A stretch of 57,022 nt of DNA, taken from NCBI GenBank assembly GCA_024405895.1, contig JAKSNW010000012.1, positions 1-57,022 of the forward strand. The letters run 5' to 3'. Every line of letters begins with the position of its first letter. Position 1 is the stretch's first letter. The position numbers and the translations under genes were made by a program. The DNA is from Paludibacteraceae bacterium (GTDB taxonomy: Bacteria > Bacteroidota > Bacteroidia > Bacteroidales > Paludibacteraceae). Of this stretch, positions 43,139-51,214 are shown in pieces. The notes beneath the pieces are model-generated. The model worked only from the letters and a program-made list of their open reading frames with translations. It made no database searches and was not told where the DNA came from.

Positions 43139-44179
43139 ATGAAAAAGCATTTTAGGTGGATTATTGCGCTTGGTTTGCTGGCTTTCGTGACCATTTTGGT
43201 GGTTGTGATGGCTGCTTATGCCGTGTTGTTGAAGCCTAATTTCTCGGTTTCTGAGGGTGAAAACGGGTATGTCTATCTCCGTTCGGACGACGATTTCGAC
43301 AATCTTATGGCTCAATTGGACACGGTGTGCACCATTTCCAACGAGGCGTCATTCCGTTTCTGGGCACGTCATCAGCACTTGGAAAGTCATCTGCATGCTG
43401 GTCGCTATCTTATCCGCAATCATGCCACCAACCGCGAGGTGGTGAATATGTTTTATGGCGGATTGCAGGAGCCACTCACCATTACATTTAATAATGTACG
43501 CTTGCCACAGCAGCTGGCTGCCCGTCTCGCTTCGAAGACAATGCTCGACTCAGCGGCTTGGATGGCTACGTTTACCGACTCGGCATTGCTGGCACACTAC
43601 GATATCACTACGGCTACGCTGTTTACCCTCGTGCTGCCGAATACCTACGAGTTCTATTGGAATGTGACTGGCGAGGAGTTCATGCAGCGTATGGCTACGT
43701 TCTCACGTTCGTTCTGGACATCTGAACGAAAGCATAAAGCAGAAATGGTTCAACTGACTCCCGCCGAGGTGATTACGTTGGCGTCCATCGTAGAAGAGGA
43801 AACCAACAAGAATGATGAGAAACCAGTGGTGGCTGGTCTTTATATCAACCGTCTGCATAAAGGCATGCTGTTGCAGTCGGATCCTACGGTGAAGTTTGCC
43901 GTGGGCGATTTCACCCTTACGCAGATTCTGAATAAACACCTTGCCGTTGTCTCTCCATACAATACCTATCTGAACATCGGACTCCCTCCTGGACCTATCC
44001 GTATGCCATCGTTGGAAGGCATTGACGCGGTGTTGAATTATACGCATCACAATTATATATATATGTGTGCAAAGCCTGAACTCAACGGACGACATAATTT
44101 CGCCGTTACGTTGGCAGAACATACACGCAATGCAGCTGCTTATCATGCTGCACTTCGTCGCTGGCAGGCTCAGCATTAA
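43139..44179 (+). CDS. mltG: Endolytic murein transglycosylase MltG
   Basis: 346 residues from the ATG; the GTG just before it is less likely. An N-terminal membrane helix (about 8-30) anchors a periplasmic enzyme. LASIVEEETNKNDEKPVVAGLYINRLHKGM, cited by its key part IVEEETN, has the catalytic Glu of the YceG family. LQSDPTVKF and YNTYLNIGLPPGPI are further family motifs. It cuts growing glycan strands and sets their length. It lies 39 bp before serA. Confidence 0.94.
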   Translation: MKKHFRWIIALGLLAFVTILVVVMAAYAVLLKPNFSVSEGENGYVYLRSDDDFDNLMAQLDTVCTISNEASFRFWARHQHLESHLHAGRYLIRNHATNREVVNMFYGGLQEPLTITFNNVRLPQQLAARLASKTMLDSAAWMATFTDSALLAHYDITTATLFTLVLPNTYEFYWNVTGEEFMQRMATFSRSFWTSERKHKAEMVQLTPAEVITLASIVEEETNKNDEKPVVAGLYINRLHKGMLLQSDPTVKFAVGDFTLTQILNKHLAVVSPYNTYLNIGLPPGPIRMPSLEGIDAVLNYTHHNYIYMCAKPELNGRHNFAVTLAEHTRNAAAYHAALRRWQAQH

Positions 44180-44218
44180 AACAGACTAAACTCAAAACTC
44201 ATTTATAATACAAAAATC

Positions 44219-45136
44219 ATGAAAGTATTAGTAGCAACAGAAAAGCCATTTGCTAAGAAAGCAATTGACGGCATCCGCGAAATCGTAGAGAAAGCCGGTG
44301 GCGAACTCGTACTCCTTGAGAAGTACACAGACGTATCACAATTCCATGCAGCAGTTGCTGACGTTGACGCACTCATCGTTCGCTCTGACAAAGTTACTGC
44401 TGAAGTTGTTGCAGCTGCCAAAAACCTCAAAATCGTGGTTCGTGCAGGTGCTGGCTTCGACAACCTCGACCTCAAAGCTCTCTCAGAGCACAACGTAGTG
44501 GCTATGAACACTCCTGGTCAGAACTCAAACGCCGTTGCTGAGTTGGCTCTCGGTCTCATGATCATGATGGCCCGTAACCAATACACTCCTGGCACTGGCT
44601 GCGAGTTGAAAGGCAAACGTCTCGGTATCCAAGCTTACGGTAACGTTGGTCGCTTGGTTGCTGAACACGCTCGCGCTTTCGGTATGGAAATCTGGGCATT
44701 TGACCCATTCGTTGCAAAAGAGAAAATGGAAGCAGAAGGTGTTCACGTTGTTGAGAAACTCGAAGACCTCTACACAAACTGCGACTATATCTCACTCCAC
44801 ATCCCAGCAAACGACCAAACCAAAAACTCTATCAACTACGAACTCCTCAACCACATGCCAAAAGGCGGTTGCTTGGTTAACACAGCTCGTAAAGAGGTTA
44901 TCAACGAGGCTGACATGGAACGTCTCCTCGAGGATCGTCCTGACATGAAATATGTAACAGATATCGCTCCAGCTAACGCTGCCGTTCTCAAAGAAAAATT
45001 CGGCGCTCGCTTCTTCGCTACCCCTAAAAAGATGGGTGCTGAGACAGCTGAAGCTAACATCAACGCTGGTCTCGCTGCAGCTAACCAAATCGTTGGCTTC
45101 CTCGTAAACGGTGTTGACAAATTCCGTTTGAACTAA
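44219..45136 (+). CDS. serA: D-3-phosphoglycerate dehydrogenase, ACT-less type
   Basis: 305 residues, the short form without regulatory ACT domain usual in Bacteroidales. The N-terminal catalytic part and the NAD fold with GIQAYGNVGRLVAEHA (about residues 138-153) are visible, followed by the substrate part with VNTARKEVINEADM and FFATPKKMGAETAEAN. It opens the serine pathway from 3-phosphoglycerate. Codon use is strongly biased, suggesting high expression. serC is not next to it. A terminator follows. Confidence 0.9.
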   Translation: MKVLVATEKPFAKKAIDGIREIVEKAGGELVLLEKYTDVSQFHAAVADVDALIVRSDKVTAEVVAAAKNLKIVVRAGAGFDNLDLKALSEHNVVAMNTPGQNSNAVAELALGLMIMMARNQYTPGTGCELKGKRLGIQAYGNVGRLVAEHARAFGMEIWAFDPFVAKEKMEAEGVHVVEKLEDLYTNCDYISLHIPANDQTKNSINYELLNHMPKGGCLVNTARKEVINEADMERLLEDRPDMKYVTDIAPANAAVLKEKFGARFFATPKKMGAETAEANINAGLAAANQIVGFLVNGVDKFRLN

Positions 45137-45160
45137 TCTAAATTAGATAAAACGATAACC

Positions 45161-45204
45161 ACGGCAACACCTGGCAGTCACGCTGCCTCGTGTTGCCGTT
45201 TTTC
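45161..45204 (+). terminator. Terminator after serA
   Basis: Stem ACGGCAACAC / GTGTTGCCGT with an inner GGCAG-TCACG-CTGCC hairpin, followed by TTTTT. Confidence 0.9.
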
Positions 45205-45239
45205 GTAAACTATAGAATCTGTATCGTTTTCGTTTAGAA

Positions 45240-46136
45240 ATGCTTCCCCGTAATCTGCTTGCACTCTATAAAGATTATCTGCTGCTGGAACGTGCTTTGG
45301 CTGCCAACAGCATAGAGGCTTATACTTCAGATATAGCGCAGCTCACCGAGTTCCTCGACGAGCAAGGAAACGATGCACTTCATTGCAATCTCTCCCTATT
45401 GCAGCAATACGTGGCCTTGTTGCATGAGTTGGGCGTTCAACCCCGTTCACAGGCACGTGTAGTTTCAAGCATACGATCGTTTTTCCGTTTCCTCGTGGTT
45501 TCTGGCGAACGTGAGGATAACCCGGCGGAGCTACTGCAACCACCTGCCATTCCTGCCCATCTGCCAACAGTGCTTACTGTTGAGGAGATAGAAAGGATAG
45601 AGCAGAGTATCGACCTCTCACATCCGCAAGGACATCGTAACCTTGCCATCATAGAGACGCTCTACGGCTCTGGATTGCGTGTCTCGGAGTTGGTCAATCT
45701 GAAACTGTCGAATATCAACTTCGACCTCGGTTATATGCGTGTGGAGGGCAAGGGCAGCAAGCAGCGACTCGTGCCTCTGTCGCCATTGGCAGTCGAGAAG
45801 ATACGTTATTGGCTTATCGACCGCAACGAGCAAACCATCAAACCGCACAACGAGGATTTTCTCTTTCTCAACCGTCGTGGAGCGCAATTGACGCGTGCCA
45901 TGATTTTCACCATCGTGAAACAATTAGCCAAGGAAGCAGGCATCACCAAGACTATCTCGCCGCATACCTTCCGTCACTCTTTTGCAACACATCTCTTGGA
46001 AGGCGGCGCCAGCCTTCGTGCCATACAACAGATGCTCGGACACGAAAGCATTATCACAACCCAGATATACACCCACCTCGACATGGAGTTCCTTCGCAAG
46101 GAAATCCTCACCAAACATCCGAGAAATAGGCGATAA
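45240..46136 (+). CDS. xerD: Site-specific tyrosine recombinase XerD
   Basis: 298 residues, the normal length. The SAM-like N-terminal core-binding domain (about 1-100) is followed by the catalytic domain with all conserved residues: Arg in YGSGLRVSEL, Lys in GKGSKQR, HTFRH in SPHTFRHSFATHLLE, His in MLGHESI and the nucleophile Tyr in TQIYTH. It resolves chromosome dimers at dif with XerC. The last two codons and the stop (AGG CGA TAA) are the first unit of the octamer array that follows. Confidence 0.93.
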   Translation: MLPRNLLALYKDYLLLERALAANSIEAYTSDIAQLTEFLDEQGNDALHCNLSLLQQYVALLHELGVQPRSQARVVSSIRSFFRFLVVSGEREDNPAELLQPPAIPAHLPTVLTVEEIERIEQSIDLSHPQGHRNLAIIETLYGSGLRVSELVNLKLSNINFDLGYMRVEGKGSKQRLVPLSPLAVEKIRYWLIDRNEQTIKPHNEDFLFLNRRGAQLTRAMIFTIVKQLAKEAGITKTISPHTFRHSFATHLLEGGASLRAIQQMLGHESIITTQIYTHLDMEFLRKEILTKHPRNRR

Positions 46137-46237
46137 GGCGATAAGGCGATAGGGCGATAGGGTGATAAGGCGATAAGGCGATAGGGCGATAGGGCGATGA
46201 GGCGATGAGGCGATGAGGCGATGAGGCGATGAGGCGG
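46128..46237. repeat. 8-bp tandem repeat, 13 units, starting in the xerD stop
   Basis: Thirteen copies of rGGCGATr (AGGCGATA, GGGCGATA, later AGGCGATG) plus a broken last unit. Variants are ordered by position, with GATA types first and GATG types at the end, as expected from stepwise slippage. The first copy is part of xerD, including TAA at 46134-46136. Confidence 0.95.
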
Positions 46238-46263
46238 AAAAATAATCCCTCGGTGGTTGTAAA

Positions 46264-46298
46264 AAGAAATGGCCCACAACATTGTTGTGAGCCATTTC
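46264..46298. terminator. Bidirectional terminator between xerD and the 46323 gene
   Basis: Hairpin AGAAATGGC-n-CACAACA / TTGTTGTG-n-GCCATTTCT with a central mismatch, between convergent genes. U runs are short. Confidence 0.7.
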
Positions 46299-46322
46299 TG
46301 TTATATAAGCGTTATGTTGTCT

Positions 46323-46685
46323 CTACTCTTCACAAAGCGCTTTACGAACGCGAAGGCCAGCCAAACCTAATGCCATCGCAATCAAGAAGAAAATTCCTCC
46401 TTTGAGAGGAGTACCAACGTTACCTGTGCCTTGGTTTTTGTTGTCAAAGTCTTCCCAAGAGTTTGGGTCACCAGGTGCTTGTGTCGTGATGTCGGTGCTA
46501 TAGTTTGCTGTTTCACCAAAGAGTGTTGCTTCTTGATTTACGTTTGGGGTAACAGTGCCGCCTTGTTGATAGATGCCGTCGGTGATTGTAACCTGGCTGA
46601 ATGGCTCGTAGCTTGCAGCGCTCAAGGCTGTGCAAGCGCACAGCATGAGAACTGCCAAGAGCATATTTAATTTCAGTTGTTTCAT
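46323..46685 (-). CDS. Small exported protein with C-terminal anchor
   Basis: 120 residues. The signal is either Sec type I (cleaved after ALSA) or lipoprotein (LCAC, Cys18). The mature part is short, polar and rich in Asn, Gly, Thr (QGGTVTPNVNQEATLF). The last 28 residues have TPLKGG, a 14-residue hydrophobic run and RVRK, a tripartite sorting-like C-terminus that resembles anchors seen on some Bacteroidota surface proteins; I have not matched it to a named family. It follows the T9SS type A gene by 39 bp and ends before a shared terminator, so it may be a partner of that surface protein. Confidence 0.65.
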   Translation of the reverse strand: MKQLKLNMLLAVLMLCACTALSAASYEPFSQVTITDGIYQQGGTVTPNVNQEATLFGETANYSTDITTQAPGDPNSWEDFDNKNQGTGNVGTPLKGGIFFLIAMALGLAGLRVRKALCEE

Positions 46686-46724
46686 TGTTGTGATAAGTTT
46701 TCTGTAGTTAGTCTTTACAATATA

Positions 46725-49397
46725 TTATTTTACGTCAACTTTCTTTGTGCCGCGACCGTTGCTGGTGTAAATCTCAACCACATAGATGCCTGGGAGCAAT
46801 GCGCTGAACGAAGCGTCGTTGCTGTTGGCTGCGATTGATTTCACCAATTGACCTGCTGCATTGTAGAGGCGTACGTTGTTCATTATGTCGCCGTTCATCA
46901 CTTTCACTTCGCCTTTAGCAGGTGAGAATACTGTGAAGTCGAGGTCTACGAGTGTCTCATTGCCTGAGATGATAGGAGCGTAGTCCCATACCAAAGAGTA
47001 ACGGAGTGGTGAGTCGTTGACACCGAAATTGACGGTCACGTTGTCGTGGTTGCCGTTCAATGGACGTTCTGTGCTGTCGTTAGCATCGAACAGACGAACA
47101 TTCTCGCCGAGAGCCTCGAGGTTGTCGAATACCAATTCTACCTCACCATTTACGCCAGTCAAAACAATCTGAGCGCGTGTAGTGTCGTTGATAGCGTTAA
47201 CCGCTACGCGAGTTGCGCCAGCCAATGTTCCGATTGTGAATACATCCTCGTCGAACTCACCAATAATAGGAGCATCTTCGGCAGAGTTGAAACCATTGGT
47301 TGCTTCGTTGTTGCGAACGAAGAATGTGTTGACGGTTCTATTGTTGTAGTTAGCAACGATAGATGTCGTATTACCACCATGAGCAGCTGTTTTGCGTGGA
47401 GCAGATTGGGCTGCTGTTGTTGATGTGGTGAACATGTTAGGAGTAAACATAAGGGTCAACATATCTGAACTTGTTCCTGTTGAAGTGCCTCCCCCTTGAC
47501 TACCACTGGCTGCTTTATTTCCTGCATAAGTATTAAATGCGTTCCATGTGCTACTGAAGAAATTGCCGATGCCGTAGTCATCGCCAGCCCAAGAGCTATG
47601 ATAAACAGAGCCTACATAGAAATATTTAGTCTTACTGCTTTCTGGATATAATGCAAAAGCGTTGTTTGCTTGAATAGCAATGGAACCGTCTGATGCAATA
47701 CTAAATCCCAAAATCAGACTGTTGTCTTTACTAACATTGTCTGCATATTGTGATTCAACAGAGTAATCTGCAATGTTTACATTTGAACGAGCATTGGATG
47801 TGATTGTTTCACTATATTGACTTCCGTGGAGGGTAATGTTTCTTGTACCGCTATTTGCTGCGTAGATTGCCATATTGGTGCTTGATGCATTTGAACCAGT
47901 CCAACCATTATATGTACCAACAATACATCCTGGATCAATGGTTATTATGCCACCATTTCCATCTCGATTCATTGTTACTGTGCCTTCAATGTTTTGTGTG
48001 GCAATACCAGCAAGATTTGAGATGAATACTTTGTTGTTATTAGAAGGATGTTTGGAAATGGTGATGTTTGAGTTGCTTTGGCGCAAAGAGGTGTTTGTTC
48101 CTGAAGTACGAGTCGTAAGACCTCCGATAATACCCAGCCAAGGGCTTCTGAGTCTCCAATCAATGCTGGCAGGGGTTAATGTCATTTCATATGTACCTAA
48201 CAAATCTGTTGGGTAGTTTGGCTGAACCTGACCATTGCCGCTCTCTACAGTAAAGCCGCTGTTGCGTTCGATGTATGGAGATGAGGTTATTGAGGTTTGA
48301 GTTCCGACTGACTGGTTTTCTATTAATTGACCAGTAGCATTGTTGTAGTAATACAATACGTCACTACCACTGGCATTGCTTGGTGTTCCATCACCATTGA
48401 TATGCTTGTAGAGGTAGCATCCTGTGTATCCAGCGCGATAGTTTTCCTCCAAAAACTCGCGGATTTTCATTGTGGCAAATGCTGGGTTGCCAGCAGCCCA
48501 AAGAGCATTGTCAGAAGCCTGACTGCGTCTCAATGTAACAGTCAGGTTGGCTGCATCGTAAGCTGGTTTGCCTGCGTTAGAACGACTTGTTTGCTCTGAT
48601 ATATCGGAACGAGTACCATCGTTTTTGTAATAGTAATATTCAGTTGCATCAGAAGGCAAGTGGAAGTCTGCCATTTCGCTTGACTGATTTGCACGTGCCA
48701 AAACTTGGAAACCTTCGCCAACTTGGTATTCATAGTTCATTACATTGGTAGGTGTGCTCCATGCAGCATCATAATAATGCAAAGTGTAAGCATCGTAAAG
48801 CACGTCTACTGCACTTGCGAACAGACGTTGGTAGATAGAATAAGGAAACTTGCGGTTGTTGCCAGTAGTTCCATTTTCGCTATCAGTGTCAATCGCATCA
48901 TATACTGCCGGTGAGAAAGGACCTACATATGTGCCGCCTTGGGTTGCAGTGAAGAAGTCACCCATGTAAGTTTGTTTCAATGGAGAAGAAAGCATAACAT
49001 AACGGTTGGCTGGGATAACGATATCGGTGTACCAACCATCAGTAGCTACCAAGTTGTATTGACCTTCAAGCATTGCACCCTTTGCAAGATAAATCTTGCT
49101 GATGGTGATTTTTGCATCAAGTGAAGGAAACTTGTTGCCGGTAGGGTTTGTTGGAATGAATACCAAGTCTTTGTTATTGGTCTGACCAGGAAAATCTTGG
49201 GTATTTCCGTTTGGTTTTGCCCAGTTAGCAGTGTTGTCCCAACGATTGTCTGAACTGCCGCCAGTCCAAAGCCAAGCTTCGGCTGGACGTTGGAAGTTTA
49301 GCTCACCGTTGTTTATATCAACAGAGGTCTGCGCCGACATCGGAGATGCGAGGCACAGCAGAGCCATGATGATTGTGAAGAGTTGAGTTTTCTTCAT
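46725..49397 (-). CDS. T9SS type A surface protein
   Basis: 890 residues. A signal peptide (1-22, ending MSA-Q) is followed by a region starting AWLWTGGSSDNRWDNTANW, the pattern of beta-helix-like outer-surface proteins. The middle is rich in Asn, Thr, Ser and Gly. The C-terminus (about 810-890) is a type A sorting domain: VMNGDIMNNVRLYNAAGQLV, then LLPGIYVVEIYTSNGR and KKVDVK. It is probably secreted by the type IX system and attached to the outer surface. No enzyme motif is visible. It is the first of a two-gene unit with the small anchored protein. Confidence 0.82.
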   Translation of the reverse strand: MKKTQLFTIIMALLCLASPMSAQTSVDINNGELNFQRPAEAWLWTGGSSDNRWDNTANWAKPNGNTQDFPGQTNNKDLVFIPTNPTGNKFPSLDAKITISKIYLAKGAMLEGQYNLVATDGWYTDIVIPANRYVMLSSPLKQTYMGDFFTATQGGTYVGPFSPAVYDAIDTDSENGTTGNNRKFPYSIYQRLFASAVDVLYDAYTLHYYDAAWSTPTNVMNYEYQVGEGFQVLARANQSSEMADFHLPSDATEYYYYKNDGTRSDISEQTSRSNAGKPAYDAANLTVTLRRSQASDNALWAAGNPAFATMKIREFLEENYRAGYTGCYLYKHINGDGTPSNASGSDVLYYYNNATGQLIENQSVGTQTSITSSPYIERNSGFTVESGNGQVQPNYPTDLLGTYEMTLTPASIDWRLRSPWLGIIGGLTTRTSGTNTSLRQSNSNITISKHPSNNNKVFISNLAGIATQNIEGTVTMNRDGNGGIITIDPGCIVGTYNGWTGSNASSTNMAIYAANSGTRNITLHGSQYSETITSNARSNVNIADYSVESQYADNVSKDNSLILGFSIASDGSIAIQANNAFALYPESSKTKYFYVGSVYHSSWAGDDYGIGNFFSSTWNAFNTYAGNKAASGSQGGGTSTGTSSDMLTLMFTPNMFTTSTTAAQSAPRKTAAHGGNTTSIVANYNNRTVNTFFVRNNEATNGFNSAEDAPIIGEFDEDVFTIGTLAGATRVAVNAINDTTRAQIVLTGVNGEVELVFDNLEALGENVRLFDANDSTERPLNGNHDNVTVNFGVNDSPLRYSLVWDYAPIISGNETLVDLDFTVFSPAKGEVKVMNGDIMNNVRLYNAAGQLVKSIAANSNDASFSALLPGIYVVEIYTSNGRGTKKVDVK

Positions 49398-49575
49398 GTC
49401 TTTTAAGTTTTTATTTGTTGTTGTTTATTTGTTTGCAAGTCTTTACGGTAAGAACATGAAGGAAAATGACACAGAATTGGCAAAAGTGTGCGCAATATTA
49501 TCAATAGTCTTAGAGATGAAAGGTCTGAGTCACAACCTATTATAGTCTTACACAATTCTTCCTGAAAAGAACGTG

Positions 49576-49583
49576 CAAAAGTA
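49576..49583 (-). promoter_or_regulatory. -7 box of the T9SS type A gene
   Basis: Minus-strand TACTTTTG, about 180 bp before the start codon, leaving a long 5' leader. No good -33 box is seen. Confidence 0.45.
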
Positions 49584-49902
49584 GAAATTTTTTTTCGAAA
49601 AACGGTAATGAAAAAGCAACTTTTTTTGTTGTTTTTTCTCTATCCAAGGTTTTGAACGTCAGCATGCAATGCACGATTCCAGATTAACAAAATGAAACGA
49701 TAGAAATTTTCCGTAAAACAGTAAGTTGCAGTTTGACAAAAAGGGTTCTTTAACGTAGCTCTTCTGTAGCAAAATGGCGGAGGCATTTTCGGGAAGAGTG
49801 TGTCTGAAACGACATTCTGCAGATTGGATAAATGAGGTGAAAAAATAGTTCCCGTTTTTGCAGAAAGGAATGACAAGAGGCAATGGCTGTTTTCGCAAAT
49901 GG

Positions 49903-49936
49903 TTGCGGTATGGTTCGGGAGTTTTTCGTATCTTTG
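49903..49936 (+). promoter_or_regulatory. Promoter of the RAYT transposase gene
   Basis: TTG (49903-49905), a 23-bp spacer and the -7 box TATCTTTG (49929-49936). It lies within any longer reading frame and so supports the ATG at 49961. Confidence 0.6.
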
Positions 49937-49960
49937 TGGCAGAAAAAAGAAATACTGCCC

Positions 49961-51136
49961 ATGAAACGCGAGGAGGCAATAGCGAGAGGAATAACGGTGA
50001 GTGGCACAAAGCACTCGATGCTCCGAAGGACACCTTGGCACGATTATTCCCTGAAGGGGACATATATGCTGACGTTGGTGGTGGAGAACCGCAAGCCTGT
50101 GTTTGGCCGACTGAAGGGAAGCACTGCGGCTGGTATTAAGCCGTTTGTAGAACTCTCGCCGTTGGGCTTGGCGATAAGAGACGAGGAGATAAAGAAGATT
50201 CATCGTTTCTATCCGCAGGTGGAGGTCTGGAAGCTCTGCATCATGCCTGACCATCTGCACATCATCCTCCGCGTGAGAGAGGACCTCCCAGCAGGGAAGC
50301 ACTTGGGGATGGTTATTCGGGGTTTCAAGGCTGGCTGCAGCAGGGCCTACTGGCGGCTTTTCTTTCCTGCCTCGGCTGTTCCCGCAGGAGAAACTGCGGG
50401 AACGGTGGCTATCGTTCCTTCGGCTTCTCCCGAAGGTTTTCCGTACCGCCCTGGGAACTGTAACGGCAGAGAGGCCGAAGGCAGAGACGGCCTCCCTGGG
50501 AACGGAAACGGCAGAGAAACTGCGGGAACGGTGGCTACCGTTCCTTCAGCTTCTCCCGAAGGCAGGAACAGCCAGCTTCCTGTGCTTTTTGAGGCGGGGT
50601 ATAATGATAAGATTCTGCTACATGAGGGACAGTTGGATAACTGGAAACATTATCTGGAGGATAATCCTCGACGTCTGATGGTTAAACGAGAACATCCGCA
50701 GTTATTCACCGTGCTTTCTGGTTTGGATGTGGCTGGTGTCCGTTGTCAGGCTGTTGGTAATCGTTTCCTCTTGGATATTCCTGATAAAGTGGGTGTTATT
50801 GTGCATCGTAGATATACGGATGAAGAGAACGCTCGTCTGCGTGAGGCTTGGCTGTCTTGCGGAGAACGAGGTGGTGTCTTGGTGAGTGCTGCCATAGCTT
50901 CTAAAGAGAAAGAGGTGATGCGAGAAGCAATGGAACGAGGTTATCGCATCATTCTGCTGAGGGAGAATGGCTTTCCGCCAATATACAAACCGATAGGTGA
51001 GAGTTTTGAAGCCTGTGCAAGTGGTCAGATGCTGCAAATTAGTCCGTGGGCATTTCACACAGAAACCAAAGCGATAACCAGGGAACAGTGTCTTTGGTTG
51101 AATGAGATGGCAGAAAAGATTGCGGGCAATCAATAA
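49961..51136 (+). CDS. REP-associated tyrosine transposase (RAYT, Y1 superfamily)
   Basis: 391 residues from the ATG at 49961. The Y1 HUH motif MPDHLHIIL is at about residue 95, and family-typical FKAGCSRAYWRLFF follows. At residues 141-200 there is an insert, rich in Gly, Pro and Glu, encoded by two 49-bp direct repeats with hairpins (50381-50562). After it, LFEAGYNDKILL and LDNWKHYLEDNPRRL match the usual C-terminal part, with about 150 more residues to the end. The catalytic Tyr is probably in the YNDKILL region. RAYTs move REP elements through single-stranded DNA. No IS ends are seen. Confidence 0.82.
   Translation: MKREEAIARGITVSGTKHSMLRRTPWHDYSLKGTYMLTLVVENRKPVFGRLKGSTAAGIKPFVELSPLGLAIRDEEIKKIHRFYPQVEVWKLCIMPDHLHIILRVREDLPAGKHLGMVIRGFKAGCSRAYWRLFFPASAVPAGETAGTVAIVPSASPEGFPYRPGNCNGREAEGRDGLPGNGNGRETAGTVATVPSASPEGRNSQLPVLFEAGYNDKILLHEGQLDNWKHYLEDNPRRLMVKREHPQLFTVLSGLDVAGVRCQAVGNRFLLDIPDKVGVIVHRRYTDEENARLREAWLSCGERGGVLVSAAIASKEKEVMREAMERGYRIILLRENGFPPIYKPIGESFEACASGQMLQISPWAFHTETKAITREQCLWLNEMAEKIAGNQ
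50381..50562 (+). repeat. In-gene direct repeats and hairpins in the RAYT gene
   Basis: Two 49-bp copies (50388-50436 and 50514-50562) differ at 2 positions and are 126 bp apart, which keeps the frame. Each can form hairpins: GGAACG / CGTTCC, and CCTTCGG / CCCGAAGG (copy 1). Copy 1 is preceded by CCCGCAG / CTGCGGG. A second pair, CCCTGGGAAC-n-n-AACGGCAGAGA, lies at about 50450 and 50494. This is REP-like structure inside the coding region. Confidence 0.9.
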
Positions 51137-51152
51137 AAATAGTGTATCTTTG
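51120..51152 (+). promoter_or_regulatory. Promoter of mfd
   Basis: TTG (51120-51122), a 22-bp spacer and the -7 box TATCTTTG (51145-51152). It overlaps the end of the RAYT gene. Confidence 0.65.
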
Positions 51153-51214
51153 CACCATAATTTCAACGTGAGGAGGGGAACAATCGTTTTCTCTCCCTAA
51201 ACTATTTTGTAAAC

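Larger units (their letters stand above)
49398..49960. other. Intergenic stretch between divergent genes
   Basis: Holds the -7 box for the minus-strand gene (49576-49583) and the plus-strand promoter at 49903-49936. The rest is A/T-rich with short homopolymers around 49587-49635. I see no gene, RNA or repeat in it. Confidence 0.6.

Noticed and set aside
45240-46136. xerD as an integrase of a mobile element
   Set aside because: Length and motifs fit chromosomal XerD, and no att repeats, phage or plasmid genes are nearby.
49640-50302. 220-codon minus-strand frame over the RAYT gene start
   Set aside because: Antisense to the HUH motif region, no recognisable signal or domain, Cys/His-rich as shadow frames are.
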